This document shows positions 49,524 through 57,508 of a DNA stretch of 64,000 nucleotides, piece by piece (the stretch's first letter is position 1; each line of letters starts with the position of its first letter). Position numbers and translations under genes: made by a program. The notes beneath the pieces are model-generated. The model worked only from the letters and a program-made list of their open reading frames with translations, was not told the origin of the DNA and ran no database searches. The DNA comes from Paraliobacillus zengyii. GTDB taxonomy: Bacteria; Bacillota; Bacilli; Bacillales; Amphibacillaceae. Where the stretch lies: assembly GCF_003268595.1 (NCBI RefSeq), contig NZ_CP029797.1, positions 1,447,501 through 1,511,500 of the forward strand, written 5' to 3'.

Positions 49524-50312
49524 ATGGATAATTATACGAATGATAACACAGCAAGACGTTATACAGCACATGTCAGTATTCTTGGAACTACACAAATTCA
49601 TTTAAGAAACCCTTATATTGTTGCTTGGTGGAGTGCAGCCTTTCCTGGATTTGGTCATTTACTGTTATCTAAATATCTTCGAGGCTTTGTTTTATTTATC
49701 TGGGAGGTGGTCGTGAATATAAACGCACATATTAACGAAGCTATGGTCTATTCGTTTCAAGGTGAGATAGCTATGGCGAAAGAAGTTTTAGATACAAAAT
49801 GGTTAGTAATTTATATACCAATATATCTTTTTGCGATTTGGGATAGCTATCGAACTACGATCGATTTGAACAAAATTTATCTTTTAGCAGAAAGAGAACA
49901 GCATCGGTTTAATTCGTTTAGTATAGGTGCACTCGAAATTAATTATCTTGATAAAAGAAATCCTATGATGTCCGTTATATGGTCCCTATTTGTTCCAGGT
50001 TTAGGCCAACTTTATATACATAGAATCGTCAGTGCATTTTTTGTGGTTGTTTGGGTAGTTATTTTCACTTATTATTCGCATGCACTAGAAGCGATTTCTC
50101 TCTTGTTCTTAGGAGAATTAGAAAGATCAACAGCAGTATTAAAACCTGAATGGTTATTGTTTTTACCATCTTCATACGGCTTTGCTATGTTCGATTCTTA
50201 TATGAATACTGTTGAAAATAATAAGCTATTTGAGAAAGAACAGCGTGCTTATTTGACTAAAAGATACCAATCACATACGTTCCATATCAAAAAGAAAAAA
50301 GTGAGTGAATAG
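49524..50312 (+). CDS. membrane protein with tandem-duplicated domain
   Basis: A 262-residue membrane protein, no family name known to me. It is made of two copies of one ~90-residue unit: NPYIVAWWSAAFPGFGHLLL...WDSYRTTIDLNK (about 29-115) and NPMMSVIWSLFVPGLGQLYI...FDSYMNTVENNK (about 147-235). Each has a PGxGxL turn near a first helix, a second helix and a D-S-Y end, reminiscent of TM2-like domains. I start at ATG 49524 behind AAAAGAGG; the in-frame ATG nine codons earlier lacks a ribosome site. The partner gene follows after one base. Confidence 0.72.
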   Translation: MDNYTNDNTARRYTAHVSILGTTQIHLRNPYIVAWWSAAFPGFGHLLLSKYLRGFVLFIWEVVVNINAHINEAMVYSFQGEIAMAKEVLDTKWLVIYIPIYLFAIWDSYRTTIDLNKIYLLAEREQHRFNSFSIGALEINYLDKRNPMMSVIWSLFVPGLGQLYIHRIVSAFFVVVWVVIFTYYSHALEAISLLFLGELERSTAVLKPEWLLFLPSSYGFAMFDSYMNTVENNKLFEKEQRAYLTKRYQSHTFHIKKKKVSE

Positions 50313-50313
50313 A

Positions 50314-50778
50314 ATGCAAATTTTTTCGACTTTTGAAAATACAGTCTATTTAGAAATTGCACTTTCTATGCTTGAAAAAGAGGGAATTAGTAAAGAAAGA
50401 ATTTTTGCAGTTCCTTTAGATAATCGAAAAGAGGAACGGAAGGTTTTTGATACGATCCATCGTTCAGATGGGACTTCAATGATTGATATTGGGATGGCGC
50501 TTGCGACAGCATTTGCAGTAGTTGGTGCTAGCATAGGGTTCAAGTTGGCTTGGGGTCCGATATATTGGGGATTAATTGGTGCGGTTTTGGGCTTTCTTTT
50601 AGGACTTTCGATTCGAATTTTTACCGAAATATTTCTGAAAAAGAGAAGGCGATTATTAAAAGGTAAACACGGAGAAGTGATTGTTATCGTAGATTGCGAA
50701 GAAAAGGATATAGATTTAGTAGAAGCGATCCTGTGGGATCATTTTGCATTAGGAGTAGCTAAAGTGAGTGAAGACTAA
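50314..50778 (+). CDS. small membrane protein, partner of the duplicated-domain protein
   Basis: A 154-residue protein with a soluble N-terminus of about 50 residues, two adjacent membrane helices (about 60-97, AFAVVGASIGFKLAW and IGAVLGFLLGLSI), a basic KKRRRLLKGK patch and a ~35-residue acidic C-terminal domain with a beta-strand pattern (EVIVIVDCEE). Both soluble ends have a ferredoxin-like, ACT-like rhythm, but no family is certain. ATG 50314 starts one base after the upstream stop, so translation is coupled to the duplicated membrane protein. Confidence 0.7.
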   Translation: MQIFSTFENTVYLEIALSMLEKEGISKERIFAVPLDNRKEERKVFDTIHRSDGTSMIDIGMALATAFAVVGASIGFKLAWGPIYWGLIGAVLGFLLGLSIRIFTEIFLKKRRRLLKGKHGEVIVIVDCEEKDIDLVEAILWDHFALGVAKVSED

Positions 50779-50794
50779 TTAGACAAAAGAAACC

Positions 50795-50826
50795 ACCGGG
50801 CTAGTAGCCACGGTAGCCTTTTCATT
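50795..50826. terminator. terminator between convergent genes
   Basis: An interrupted stem ACCG-GGCT / AGCC-a-CGGT (50795-50814) followed by CCTTTTC on the plus strand and T-rich sequence on the minus strand. Confidence 0.6.
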
Positions 50827-51730
50827 TCCATGTATAGGGTGTTTCTTGATAAACGTAGTAATTAAGCCAGTTCGAGAAAATCAAATAGGCTTGTGAACGC
50901 CAGCGGTTTAAAGGAGATTTATCTGGGTTATTTTCCGGGAAATATCCAGTAGGCATATGAATGTCTAATCCTTTATTCTTATCACGAAGGTATTCATCAG
51001 CAAGTGTGATTGCATCATATTCAATATGGCCAGTGATCATAATATGTTTCTCATCTTTTGAAACAATTAAGAAAGGCCCTGCATCATTTGATGAATCTAA
51101 TGCGATTAACTCTGGATGATTATCAATTTTAGCTAAATCAATATCTGTATTTCTCGAGTGTGGAGCTAAAAACTCATCATTAATACCGCGAACTAGTTTA
51201 GAAGTAGGAACGACTAATTCATGGTTAAAAATCCCACTTAGTTTATTTGGACGTCTTTCCTTCTTAATCCCATAATGATGATAAAGCGCTGCTTGTGCAC
51301 CCCAACAGATATGTAAAACAGAAGTCACATTCTTTTTAGACCATTCCATAATCTCGGTTAACTCTCCCCAATAGCGAACCTGTTCAAATTCCAAATGTTC
51401 AATTGGAGCACCAGTGATAATTAAACCATCATAACGATTAGCTTTAACATCAGTAAACGTCTTGTAAAACTGTTTTAAATGTGATTTATGCACATTTTTT
51501 GATTCGTAGCTTGCGGTATGAATAAAATCAACGCGTACTTGTAGTGGTGTATTACTCAGTAAACGTAATAATTGTGTTTCTGTTTTTTCTTTTTCTGGCA
51601 TTAGATTTAAAATGAGGATGTTCATCGGTCGTATATCTTGTGTTGTTGCCCGTTCAGCATCCATTAAAAAGATATTCTCTTTTTCTAATATCTGTCTTGC
51701 TGGTAATTGTTTAGGTACATTAATCGGCAT
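50822..51730 (-). CDS. metAA: homoserine O-acetyltransferase (MetA)
   Basis: A 302-residue MetA-family acyltransferase, first step of methionine synthesis from homoserine. Numbered from ATG 51730, Cys142 (LHICWGAQ) is the nucleophile and TGHIEYD near residue 235 holds the catalytic His and Glu. Residue 111 is Glu (GAPIEHLEF), the feature known to select acetyl-CoA; enzymes using succinyl-CoA have Gly there. The ATG is nine bases after GGGGGG on the minus strand. No S-box or T-box is recognisable in the short leader. Confidence 0.93.
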   Translation of the reverse strand: MPINVPKQLPARQILEKENIFLMDAERATTQDIRPMNILILNLMPEKEKTETQLLRLLSNTPLQVRVDFIHTASYESKNVHKSHLKQFYKTFTDVKANRYDGLIITGAPIEHLEFEQVRYWGELTEIMEWSKKNVTSVLHICWGAQAALYHHYGIKKERRPNKLSGIFNHELVVPTSKLVRGINDEFLAPHSRNTDIDLAKIDNHPELIALDSSNDAGPFLIVSKDEKHIMITGHIEYDAITLADEYLRDKNKGLDIHMPTGYFPENNPDKSPLNRWRSQAYLIFSNWLNYYVYQETPYTWK

Positions 51731-51819
51731 ATCTCTTTTACCCCCCTGCATGGTACTTCCATTATTATAGCGAGGTTAACATAGATGAGCAACTGGTATC
51801 GACTAAAAACTAATAATTT

Positions 51820-51852
51820 AAAAAGCTATCTGCTTTACAAGTAGCAGATAGC
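51820..51852 (-). terminator. terminator of the yvrJ-like gene
   Basis: GCTATCTGC (51825-51833) pairs with GCAGATAGC (51844-51852). On the minus strand the stem is followed by TTTTTAAATT. Confidence 0.8.
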
Positions 51853-51866
51853 CTCTTACGTTCATG

Positions 51867-52004
51867 TTATTTTAAATTTGCTGGTAAGGATAGGATGGAT
51901 TCAATTAATGTATTCAATTTCCCTTCAATGCGATGTAATAAGTAGAACGTAACCGCAATAGGAAAGCCAACATCTGTTAGAATGGATACCCATGTTTCCT
52001 GCAT
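51867..52004 (-). CDS. yvrJ: YvrJ family small protein, 45 aa
   Basis: A 45-residue protein with one hydrophobic helix (start MQETWVSILT, then DVGFPIAVTFYLLHR). The pattern W-x-S-I-x-x-x-V-G-F-P-I-x-V-T-x-Y-L-L and the following charged IEGKLNTL match the YvrJ family of Bacillaceae. The ATG follows AAAGGAGTT. Family function is unknown. It lies downstream of the DUF2922 and DUF1659 genes but has its own terminator in front of it. Confidence 0.8.
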   Translation of the reverse strand: MQETWVSILTDVGFPIAVTFYLLHRIEGKLNTLIESILSLPANLK

Positions 52005-52041
52005 AAAAGTTAACTCCTTTCTTTAGTTTAACTAGTTATTG

Positions 52042-52066
52042 AAAAAGGGAGCAATACTCTGCTCCC
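52042..52066 (-). terminator. terminator after the DUF2922 gene
   Basis: GGGAGCA (52047-52053) pairs with TGCTCCC (52060-52066). On the minus strand it is followed by TTTTTC. Confidence 0.85.
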
Positions 52067-52088
52067 CATTTGTTATGCCTACTTTATT

Positions 52089-52301
52089 TTATAATGTAAT
52101 TTCTTCTACATTACGTTCCACAATACGTGCACTTTTTTTACTTGTTAGTTCACCACCAGATGAGTAAAAAGCTTGTTGGGCAATTATACTATCCATTGCT
52201 GCATTGATTGCAATAGGATCTGCAGGTTCAATTGGATTATCTAGTGTAACGGTTACTATTTTATCTTGTTCGTTACCGAATTTTAATTCAAGTGTCTTCA
52301 T
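52089..52301 (-). CDS. DUF2922 family protein, 70 aa
   Basis: A 70-residue soluble protein (start MKTLELKFGN) with the pattern typical of DUF2922: a short strand pair TLELKF / IVTVTLDNP, then AINAAMDSIIAQQAF with a helix, and a C-terminal strand. It is always found in Firmicutes and often next to a DUF1659 gene, as here. Function unknown. A strong AAAGGAGGT ribosome site precedes the ATG. Confidence 0.82.
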   Translation of the reverse strand: MKTLELKFGNEQDKIVTVTLDNPIEPADPIAINAAMDSIIAQQAFYSSGGELTSKKSARIVERNVEEITL

Positions 52302-52333
52302 GGTTTGACCTCCTTTCTTTTAATCACTTAGTA

Positions 52334-52555
52334 CTACTCAACAGTAATAAGTTCTGTGTCATTACGTTTGACCATTTGTAATGTTAATGTTTGTAAAGGT
52401 ACTAGTACTTGCGCAATGGTCAATAATTGGTCTGCTGTTGCGACTGTTTTGATGTTATTAAATGTCTTCGTTTTAATTACAATGTTTCCATCATCATCAA
52501 AACCATCTTCAAACAATAGTTGTAACCTAGAATCAATTTTTTCTGATACGGCCAT
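52334..52555 (-). CDS. DUF1659 family protein, 73 aa
   Basis: A 73-residue soluble protein: MAVSEKIDSRLQLLFEDG, then KTKTFNNIKTVATADQLLTIAQVLVPLQTLTL, the DUF1659 pattern. The ATG at 52555 lies eight bases after CAGGAGGT; a GTG three codons upstream overlaps that site and is rejected. First gene of a two-gene unit with the DUF2922 gene. Function unknown. Confidence 0.82.
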   Translation of the reverse strand: MAVSEKIDSRLQLLFEDGFDDDGNIVIKTKTFNNIKTVATADQLLTIAQVLVPLQTLTLQMVKRNDTELITVE

Positions 52556-52644
52556 CTGTCTCACCTCCTGTCATTGCTATAATCGAAATCATGCAAATAA
52601 AAGTGTGTTTAATGGAGGAGATTGTCTTATAGAGAAGCTTTTCA

Positions 52645-52675
52645 CAAAAACAAAAGCAAGCCACTATAGGCTTGC
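52645..52675 (-). terminator. terminator of the yjzC gene
   Basis: GCAAGCC (52656-52662) pairs with GGCTTGC (52669-52675). On the minus strand it is followed by TTTTGTTTTT. Confidence 0.85.
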
Positions 52676-52686
52676 TCGCTTTTTAC

Positions 52687-52866
52687 TTATGGTTTTCGTT
52701 TTGGCATCCATTTTCTATCTTGATTAGATGTTTCGGGGAAAGATTGTCCAGCTTCTAGTCTTACTGATTTTGGATCTGCTACCATGCTACCTGTTTCACC
52801 AATTTCAACGTAAATGCCATTATTCGGTGCTTTCTGACCAGGATTGAATTGATGGTTTTGTCCCAT
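52687..52866 (-). CDS. yjzC: YjzC family protein, 59 aa
   Basis: A 59-residue soluble protein that begins MGQNHQFNPGQKAPNNG and ends RKWMPKRKP, with IYVEIGETGSMV in the middle, matching B. subtilis YjzC along its whole length. The ATG follows AAAAGGAGGTGTTC, a near-perfect ribosome site. Function is unknown. It is monocistronic, divergent to a lacI-type gene. Confidence 0.85.
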   Translation of the reverse strand: MGQNHQFNPGQKAPNNGIYVEIGETGSMVADPKSVRLEAGQSFPETSNQDRKWMPKRKP

Positions 52867-52931
52867 GTGAACACCTCCTTTTTATTAGGCTTCCCTGAAA
52901 TAGAAAGAAATAATGCGGAATTTTATTGACC

Positions 52932-52945
52932 TGAAACGCGTTTCA
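52932..52945 (+). promoter_or_regulatory. palindromic operator upstream of the LacI regulator
   Basis: TGAAACGCGTTTCA is a perfect 14-bp palindrome overlapping a TTGACC -35-like box (52926-52931), 57 bases before the lacI-type start. An autoregulatory operator is likely. Confidence 0.65.
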
Positions 52946-53001
52946 TAAAGTAAGCTAAATTATGTTAAAATATTCGTATTCGAGTAAAAAAGGTGATTGA
53001 A

Positions 53002-53964
53002 ATGACGAATATTAGAGATATTGCTAAAATGGCTAAGGTTTCTGTTACAACTGTTTCGCGAGTCTTGAATCAACATCCTTATGTAAGTGCGCAAAAACGG
53101 GAAGCTGTTTTGGACGCTGTTAAAGCGAGCAATTATCGTAAGAATATTAATGCGGTTCATTTGAGTAAAGGGAAGACTTTCTTAATTGGTGTTGTATTAC
53201 CTTATACAGATCATCCTTATTTTGGCATGTTGTTAAAAGGCATTGCGAATCAAGCTTTAGAGGCCAATTATAAGTTAGTATTGATTCAAACAAGTTATCA
53301 AAAAAGTAAGGAAAAAGAAGCATTAATTATGTTAGAACAAAAACAAATTGATGGATTAATTATTTGTTCCAGAATTAGTGAATGGGATACAATCAAGCGA
53401 TATCTCGTATACGGACCAATTATATTAGCAGAAAATGCTAGTGAGAAACAAATTTCCGCTACCTATATTGATCATTACCAGTCTTTTTATGAAGCAATTG
53501 ACTACTTGTTTGTCAATGGGCATCGCCAAATAGGTTATTGTATCAACCGTAAAACAGGAGTTAGCAGTGAACAACGTGAAAAAGCTTATCAAACATTTTT
53601 AAAAAGCAATGCCTTACCTTATAACAATACCTATATTTTTGAAGGTTGCTTGAACTTTGAAGATGGCGAGAAAGTTGTCCAACAATGGAAACAAATGAAG
53701 GATCCACCTTCCGCTTTAGTTGTAACAAATGATCAAGTTGCTGCTGGAATTATAATATGTTGTCAAAACGAGGGGATAATAGTGCCAAAGGATTTAGCCA
53801 TTGTTGGATTTGATAATCAACCAATAGCAAAGTACCTCGGGATAACAACAATGGAAATTCCATTAGTTGATATGGGTAAGCAATTATTTTTGCAAGCAAT
53901 TGACACCGCGTCGATATCACAACACAAGGTTTCAGTCCATTTAATTGAAAGAAGTACAGTCTAG
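53002..53964 (+). CDS. LacI family transcriptional regulator
   Basis: A 320-residue repressor. The helix-turn-helix (NIRDIAKMAKVSVTTVSRVLN, residues ~2-22) is followed by the hinge and a type I periplasmic-binding domain (SALVVTNDQVAAGI, VGFDNQPIAKYLG). I start at ATG 53002 behind AAAGGTGA; a GTG three codons earlier is part of that ribosome site. The C-terminus is slightly short for the family but complete. It is followed after 45 bases by an HAD phosphatase gene, so both may form an operon controlled by a sugar phosphate. Confidence 0.9.
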   Translation: MTNIRDIAKMAKVSVTTVSRVLNQHPYVSAQKREAVLDAVKASNYRKNINAVHLSKGKTFLIGVVLPYTDHPYFGMLLKGIANQALEANYKLVLIQTSYQKSKEKEALIMLEQKQIDGLIICSRISEWDTIKRYLVYGPIILAENASEKQISATYIDHYQSFYEAIDYLFVNGHRQIGYCINRKTGVSSEQREKAYQTFLKSNALPYNNTYIFEGCLNFEDGEKVVQQWKQMKDPPSALVVTNDQVAAGIIICCQNEGIIVPKDLAIVGFDNQPIAKYLGITTMEIPLVDMGKQLFLQAIDTASISQHKVSVHLIERSTV

Positions 53965-54009
53965 TAGGAACAAGCTAATACATAGTAAAAGTATAAAAGG
54001 AGAGCTAAT

Positions 54010-54795
54010 ATGACTGAAAAAAGTGTAATATTTTTTGATATAGATGGGACTTTATTAGATCATGATAAAAAGTTACCTGTCTCAGCAAAGGAAGCTGTAT
54101 TCGAATTGAAAAAACAAGGACATATTGTAGCCATCGCAACAGGACGCGCTCCATTTATGTATGCTGATCTACGTGAAGAATTAGAAATTGATACATACGT
54201 TAGTTATAACGGACAATATGTTGTGGTCAACGGTGAGGTCGTTTATGGTCAACCATTAGACGTTCCTTCATTGGTTGAACTGACCGCAGTAGGCTTAACA
54301 AATGATCATCCAATTGTATATATGGATGAGGTGGATATGAAAGCCAATGTACCAACACATGAACATATTGTAGAAAGTATTGCTTCATTAAAAATTGACT
54401 ATTTACCGTCACATGATCCAGATTATTATAAAGAACGTAACATTTATCAATCATTATTCTTTTGTACAGAAGGAGAAGAGGAACAGTACCGCGCAAAATT
54501 TCCAGCATTCGATTTTGTAAGATGGCACCCAGTTGCAGTTGATGTTTTGCCAAAAGGTGGTTCAAAAGCAAACGGCATTAAACAGGCAATGAAAGCGATC
54601 GGTATTGCAAAAGAGAATCAATACGCATTTGGAGACGGACTGAATGATTTAGAAATGCTCGCTTCAATAACGAATAGTGTTGCAATGGGAAATGCTAAAG
54701 AGGAAGTGAAGGCAGTCTCTAAATATGTAACGAAAGATGTCGATCAAGATGGAATTGTGCATGGTTTGAAACTAGTAGGGTTAATAAAAAAATAA
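54010..54795 (+). CDS. Cof-type HAD-IIB family phosphatase
   Basis: A 261-residue HAD phosphatase. Motif I is FFDIDGTLLD (nucleophile Asp10), motif II AIATGRAPF, metal motif FGDGLNDLEML near residue 217. It is more like the enzyme at 891-1679 (shared ISIV/TSYVSYNGQYV cap region and end VDxDGIxxGLKxLGLxK) than the one at 5720-6577. Lies behind the LacI regulator. Substrate unknown. Confidence 0.88.
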   Translation: MTEKSVIFFDIDGTLLDHDKKLPVSAKEAVFELKKQGHIVAIATGRAPFMYADLREELEIDTYVSYNGQYVVVNGEVVYGQPLDVPSLVELTAVGLTNDHPIVYMDEVDMKANVPTHEHIVESIASLKIDYLPSHDPDYYKERNIYQSLFFCTEGEEEQYRAKFPAFDFVRWHPVAVDVLPKGGSKANGIKQAMKAIGIAKENQYAFGDGLNDLEMLASITNSVAMGNAKEEVKAVSKYVTKDVDQDGIVHGLKLVGLIKK

Positions 54796-55142
54796 AAATA
54801 GTGCCAATCAATTTGGGTAATAGTCGCTTAGTAAAAAAATAGCATGCAGTTTGTGCATAAAAAAACAGCTATAATACACAATTATCCTTAAATCTAAAGA
54901 CGAGACTGTATATTCTGAAAAGATAGTCTATTAATAAGTTTGTTACTTATGACACATTTGGTTAGACGTTTAGGCTCCTATTTGTTAGAATAACATAGAA
55001 GATGCTTTTTCGAACGACAGGGATGGAAGCATTTGATGGACAGAATGTTAAAGTGCTATTAAATGTATACATAGCGACTTATAGACAAATAATTACACTA
55101 TTGCTGTGCATCAATTCACTACAAATAAGGGGTTGAATGTAA
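54796..55142. other. 347-base intergenic region, nothing recognised
   Basis: AT-rich sequence between the HAD and NADH dehydrogenase genes. I see a short ATGCA/TGCAT hairpin near 54843-54860 followed by A rather than T, no clear terminator, no good small ORF, and no recognisable Rex or other operator. Confidence 0.5.
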
Positions 55143-56351
55143 ATGAGTAAACCAAAAATCGTCCTACTTGGCGCAGGTTATGCCGGTATGATGACAACAA
55201 AACGTCTCATGCAAAAATTGTCAATTGAAGATGCAGAGATTGTATTAGTTAATAAGCACAACTATCATTATCAAACAACGTGGTTACACGAAGTTGCGGC
55301 TGGAACTATTGATCCAAATCGCGCTCGTGTTATGATCTCTGACGTGATTAATCCAAATCGCGTAACAATCGTAGAAGATACGGTAGAGAAAATTATGCCA
55401 GATCAGAAGAAAGTTGCATTAAAAAACGGTGAGTTAGATTACGATTATCTTGTTGTAGGATTAGGATTTGAGAAAGCAACATTTGGTATTCCAGGTATGG
55501 CAGAGCATGCATTATCTATCCAAAGTATTGATAAGAGTCGTTATATTCGTGACCACATTGAATATCAGTTCTCAAGTTATCATAACGCAGAAAATCCTAA
55601 AGAAGAGTTACTAACATTCATCGTAGGTGGAAGTGGCTTTACTGGTATTGAATTTGTTGGTGAATTAGCAGAGAAAATACCTGAATTATGTAAGAAATAT
55701 GATGTAGATCGTAATAAAGTTCGCATCGTTAATATTGAAGCTGCTCCAACAATTTTACCAGGGTTTGATGAAGACCTTGTAAAATATGCACGTCGTTCTT
55801 TAGAAGATCGCGGTGTAGAGTTTAAATTAGGTACAATGATTAAAGAGTGTAAAGCTGACGGTGTTATTGTTGGTGACGATAAAGAAGAAATTAAAGCAGC
55901 AACAATTGTATGGACTGGTGGAGTTCAAGCTAACTCTATTTTAGGTGAATCTGGTTTTGAGCTCACAAAAGGTAAAGTGAATGTTGATTCTGATTTACGT
56001 GCACCAGGTTATGAGGATGTATTTATCCTTGGTGATTGTGCATGGGTTATGAACAAAGAATCAGGACGTCCTTATCCTCCAACAGCACAAATTGCTATTC
56101 AAGAGGCTGATGTTTGTGCAGCAAATATTGATGCACTAATTAAAGGTACTTCATTAAAAGAGTTTACGTTTGACAATAAAGGAACGGTTGCATCATTAGG
56201 TGGACGTCATGCAATGGGTACAATTTTCGAAGGTAAAAAATTGTATGGTTTATCAGCTAAAATGATGAAGCATGTCATTGATGATCGTTACTTGTTTATG
56301 CTTGGTGGAGCAGGTCTTGTATTGAAAAAAGGTAAATTCAAACCATTTTAA
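55143..56351 (+). CDS. ndh: type II NADH dehydrogenase (non-proton-pumping)
   Basis: A 402-residue FAD enzyme that passes electrons from NADH to menaquinone at the inner face of the membrane. The FAD-binding motif LLGAGYAGM is near residues 8-16, the NADH motif VGGSGFTGIEF near 162-172, and the FAD-closing ILGDCAW near 297-303. The C-terminal helical segment (KMMKHVIDDRYLFMLGGAG) is the membrane contact. It is closest to B. subtilis YjlD. ATG 55143 follows AAGGGG. A 32-codon membrane peptide gene follows. Confidence 0.93.
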   Translation: MSKPKIVLLGAGYAGMMTTKRLMQKLSIEDAEIVLVNKHNYHYQTTWLHEVAAGTIDPNRARVMISDVINPNRVTIVEDTVEKIMPDQKKVALKNGELDYDYLVVGLGFEKATFGIPGMAEHALSIQSIDKSRYIRDHIEYQFSSYHNAENPKEELLTFIVGGSGFTGIEFVGELAEKIPELCKKYDVDRNKVRIVNIEAAPTILPGFDEDLVKYARRSLEDRGVEFKLGTMIKECKADGVIVGDDKEEIKAATIVWTGGVQANSILGESGFELTKGKVNVDSDLRAPGYEDVFILGDCAWVMNKESGRPYPPTAQIAIQEADVCAANIDALIKGTSLKEFTFDNKGTVASLGGRHAMGTIFEGKKLYGLSAKMMKHVIDDRYLFMLGGAGLVLKKGKFKPF

Positions 56352-56420
56352 ATTAAAAACATATCAACGTTAAGTTAAGTAAGCTGGTTTTTTTCATCAT
56401 TTGAAGGAGGGAATCCGTTC

Positions 56421-56519
56421 ATGAAGAACACGTTGCTTGTCACATTATTTACATTACTTACAACTGTAGTGTATGTCGTATTTTCACGACAGAATGAAAG
56501 TGGAAGAGAATTTCATTAA
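56421..56519 (+). CDS. single-helix membrane peptide, 32 aa, downstream of ndh
   Basis: ATG 56421 lies behind GAAGGAGGGAATCCGTTC and opens a 32-codon frame ending before a strong terminator. The product has one hydrophobic helix (residues ~4-21) and a charged tail that begins SRQNES and ends REFH. The gene is 69 bases after ndh without a terminator between, so the two are probably co-transcribed. It may be a small subunit or anchor for NDH-2; no family recognised. Confidence 0.6.
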   Translation: MKNTLLVTLFTLLTTVVYVVFSRQNESGREFH

Positions 56520-56528
56520 GTTTAGTAG

Positions 56529-56557
56529 AAACCAGCCTGGTCTTGGCTGGTTTTTTT
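56529..56557 (+). terminator. terminator of the ndh transcript
   Basis: AAACCAGCC (56529-56537) pairs with GGCTGGTTT (56545-56553), then T to 56557. Confidence 0.88.
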
Positions 56558-56600
56558 GTGAATGAATTTAGAAAGTATACATATTATTAGTTGTAAAGTC

Positions 56601-56628
56601 TTAACATATTTCAAAAATAAGGTATAAT
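56601..56628 (+). promoter_or_regulatory. sigma-A-type promoter of yeeI
   Basis: TTAACA (56601-56606) and TATAAT (56623-56628) are separated by 16 bases, 52 bases before the start codon. Confidence 0.6.
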
Positions 56629-56679
56629 TATTTTGATGTAAAAAACATAGAAGTGTAACTGGAAAGCGAGAGGAACGAT

Positions 56680-57399
56680 ATGGGACGTAAGTGGAATAAT
56701 ATTAAAGAAAAGAAAGCATCAAAAGATGCGAATACAAGTAGAGTTTATGCAAAGTTTGGACGTGAGATCTATGTTGCAGCACGTCTTGGTGATCCAGATC
56801 CTGAGACAAATCAAGCGTTGAAAATAGTCTTAGAGCGCGCAAAGACATATAGTGTACCAAAGCAAATTATTGATCGCGCAATTGAAAAAGCTAAAGGTGG
56901 GGAAGAAGAAAGTTATACGGAATTACGCTATGAAGGTTTTGGACCAAATGGTTCGATGCTTATTGTTGATACATTAACAAATAATGTTAACAGAACTGCA
57001 GCAGATGTCCGTGCAGCATTTAATAAAAATGGTGGAAACATGGGTGTGAATGGTTCTGTGGCATATATGTTTGATGCGACAGCGGTTATAGGTTTTGAAG
57101 GGAAAACAGCGGATGATGTCTTAGAATTATTAATGGAAGCGGATATTGACATTCGAGATGTTTTAGAAGAAGATAACGCGGTTATTATTTATGCTGAACC
57201 AGATCAGTTTAGGGCAGTACAAGATAGATTAAAAGAAGAGGGGATTACAGAATTTAGGGTTGCAGAATTAACAATGCTAGCTCAGAATGATGTTGTCCTG
57301 TCAGAAGAAGATAATGCACAAATGGAGAAGTTATTCGAAGCGCTAGAAGAGTTAGAGGACGTTCGTCAAGTCTATCATAATGTTGATTTACCAGAATAA
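56680..57399 (+). CDS. yeeI: YebC/PmpR family protein, YeeI type
   Basis: A 239-residue YebC/TACO1 family protein. The start [20 protein letters not shown] and the stretch [20 protein letters not shown] mark the YeeI/YeeN subgroup. YebC proteins have been described as transcription regulators and, more recently, as factors that help ribosomes through difficult stretches such as proline runs. It is monocistronic with a promoter and terminator visible. Confidence 0.94.
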   Translation: MGRKWNNIKEKKASKDANTSRVYAKFGREIYVAARLGDPDPETNQALKIVLERAKTYSVPKQIIDRAIEKAKGGEEESYTELRYEGFGPNGSMLIVDTLTNNVNRTAADVRAAFNKNGGNMGVNGSVAYMFDATAVIGFEGKTADDVLELLMEADIDIRDVLEEDNAVIIYAEPDQFRAVQDRLKEEGITEFRVAELTMLAQNDVVLSEEDNAQMEKLFEALEELEDVRQVYHNVDLPE

Positions 57400-57425
57400 C
57401 TGAGATTTTGTTCAGTTATTCTTTT
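57394..57425 (+). terminator. terminator of yeeI
   Basis: GAATAACTGA (57394-57403) pairs with TCAGTTATTC (57412-57421), followed by TTTTG. The stem starts within the last codons. Confidence 0.8.
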
Positions 57426-57508
57426 GTTTGAATATGTTTAAGACAATGATACAAAGGGTAAAATTTAGGAGAGTGATTAGATAGACAATTGAGGGAGATG
57501 TTTCATTT

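Noticed and set aside
51731..51824. SAM riboswitch or T-box upstream of metAA
   Set aside because: The leader is under 100 bases up to the neighbouring terminator and has no conserved S-box or T-box core.
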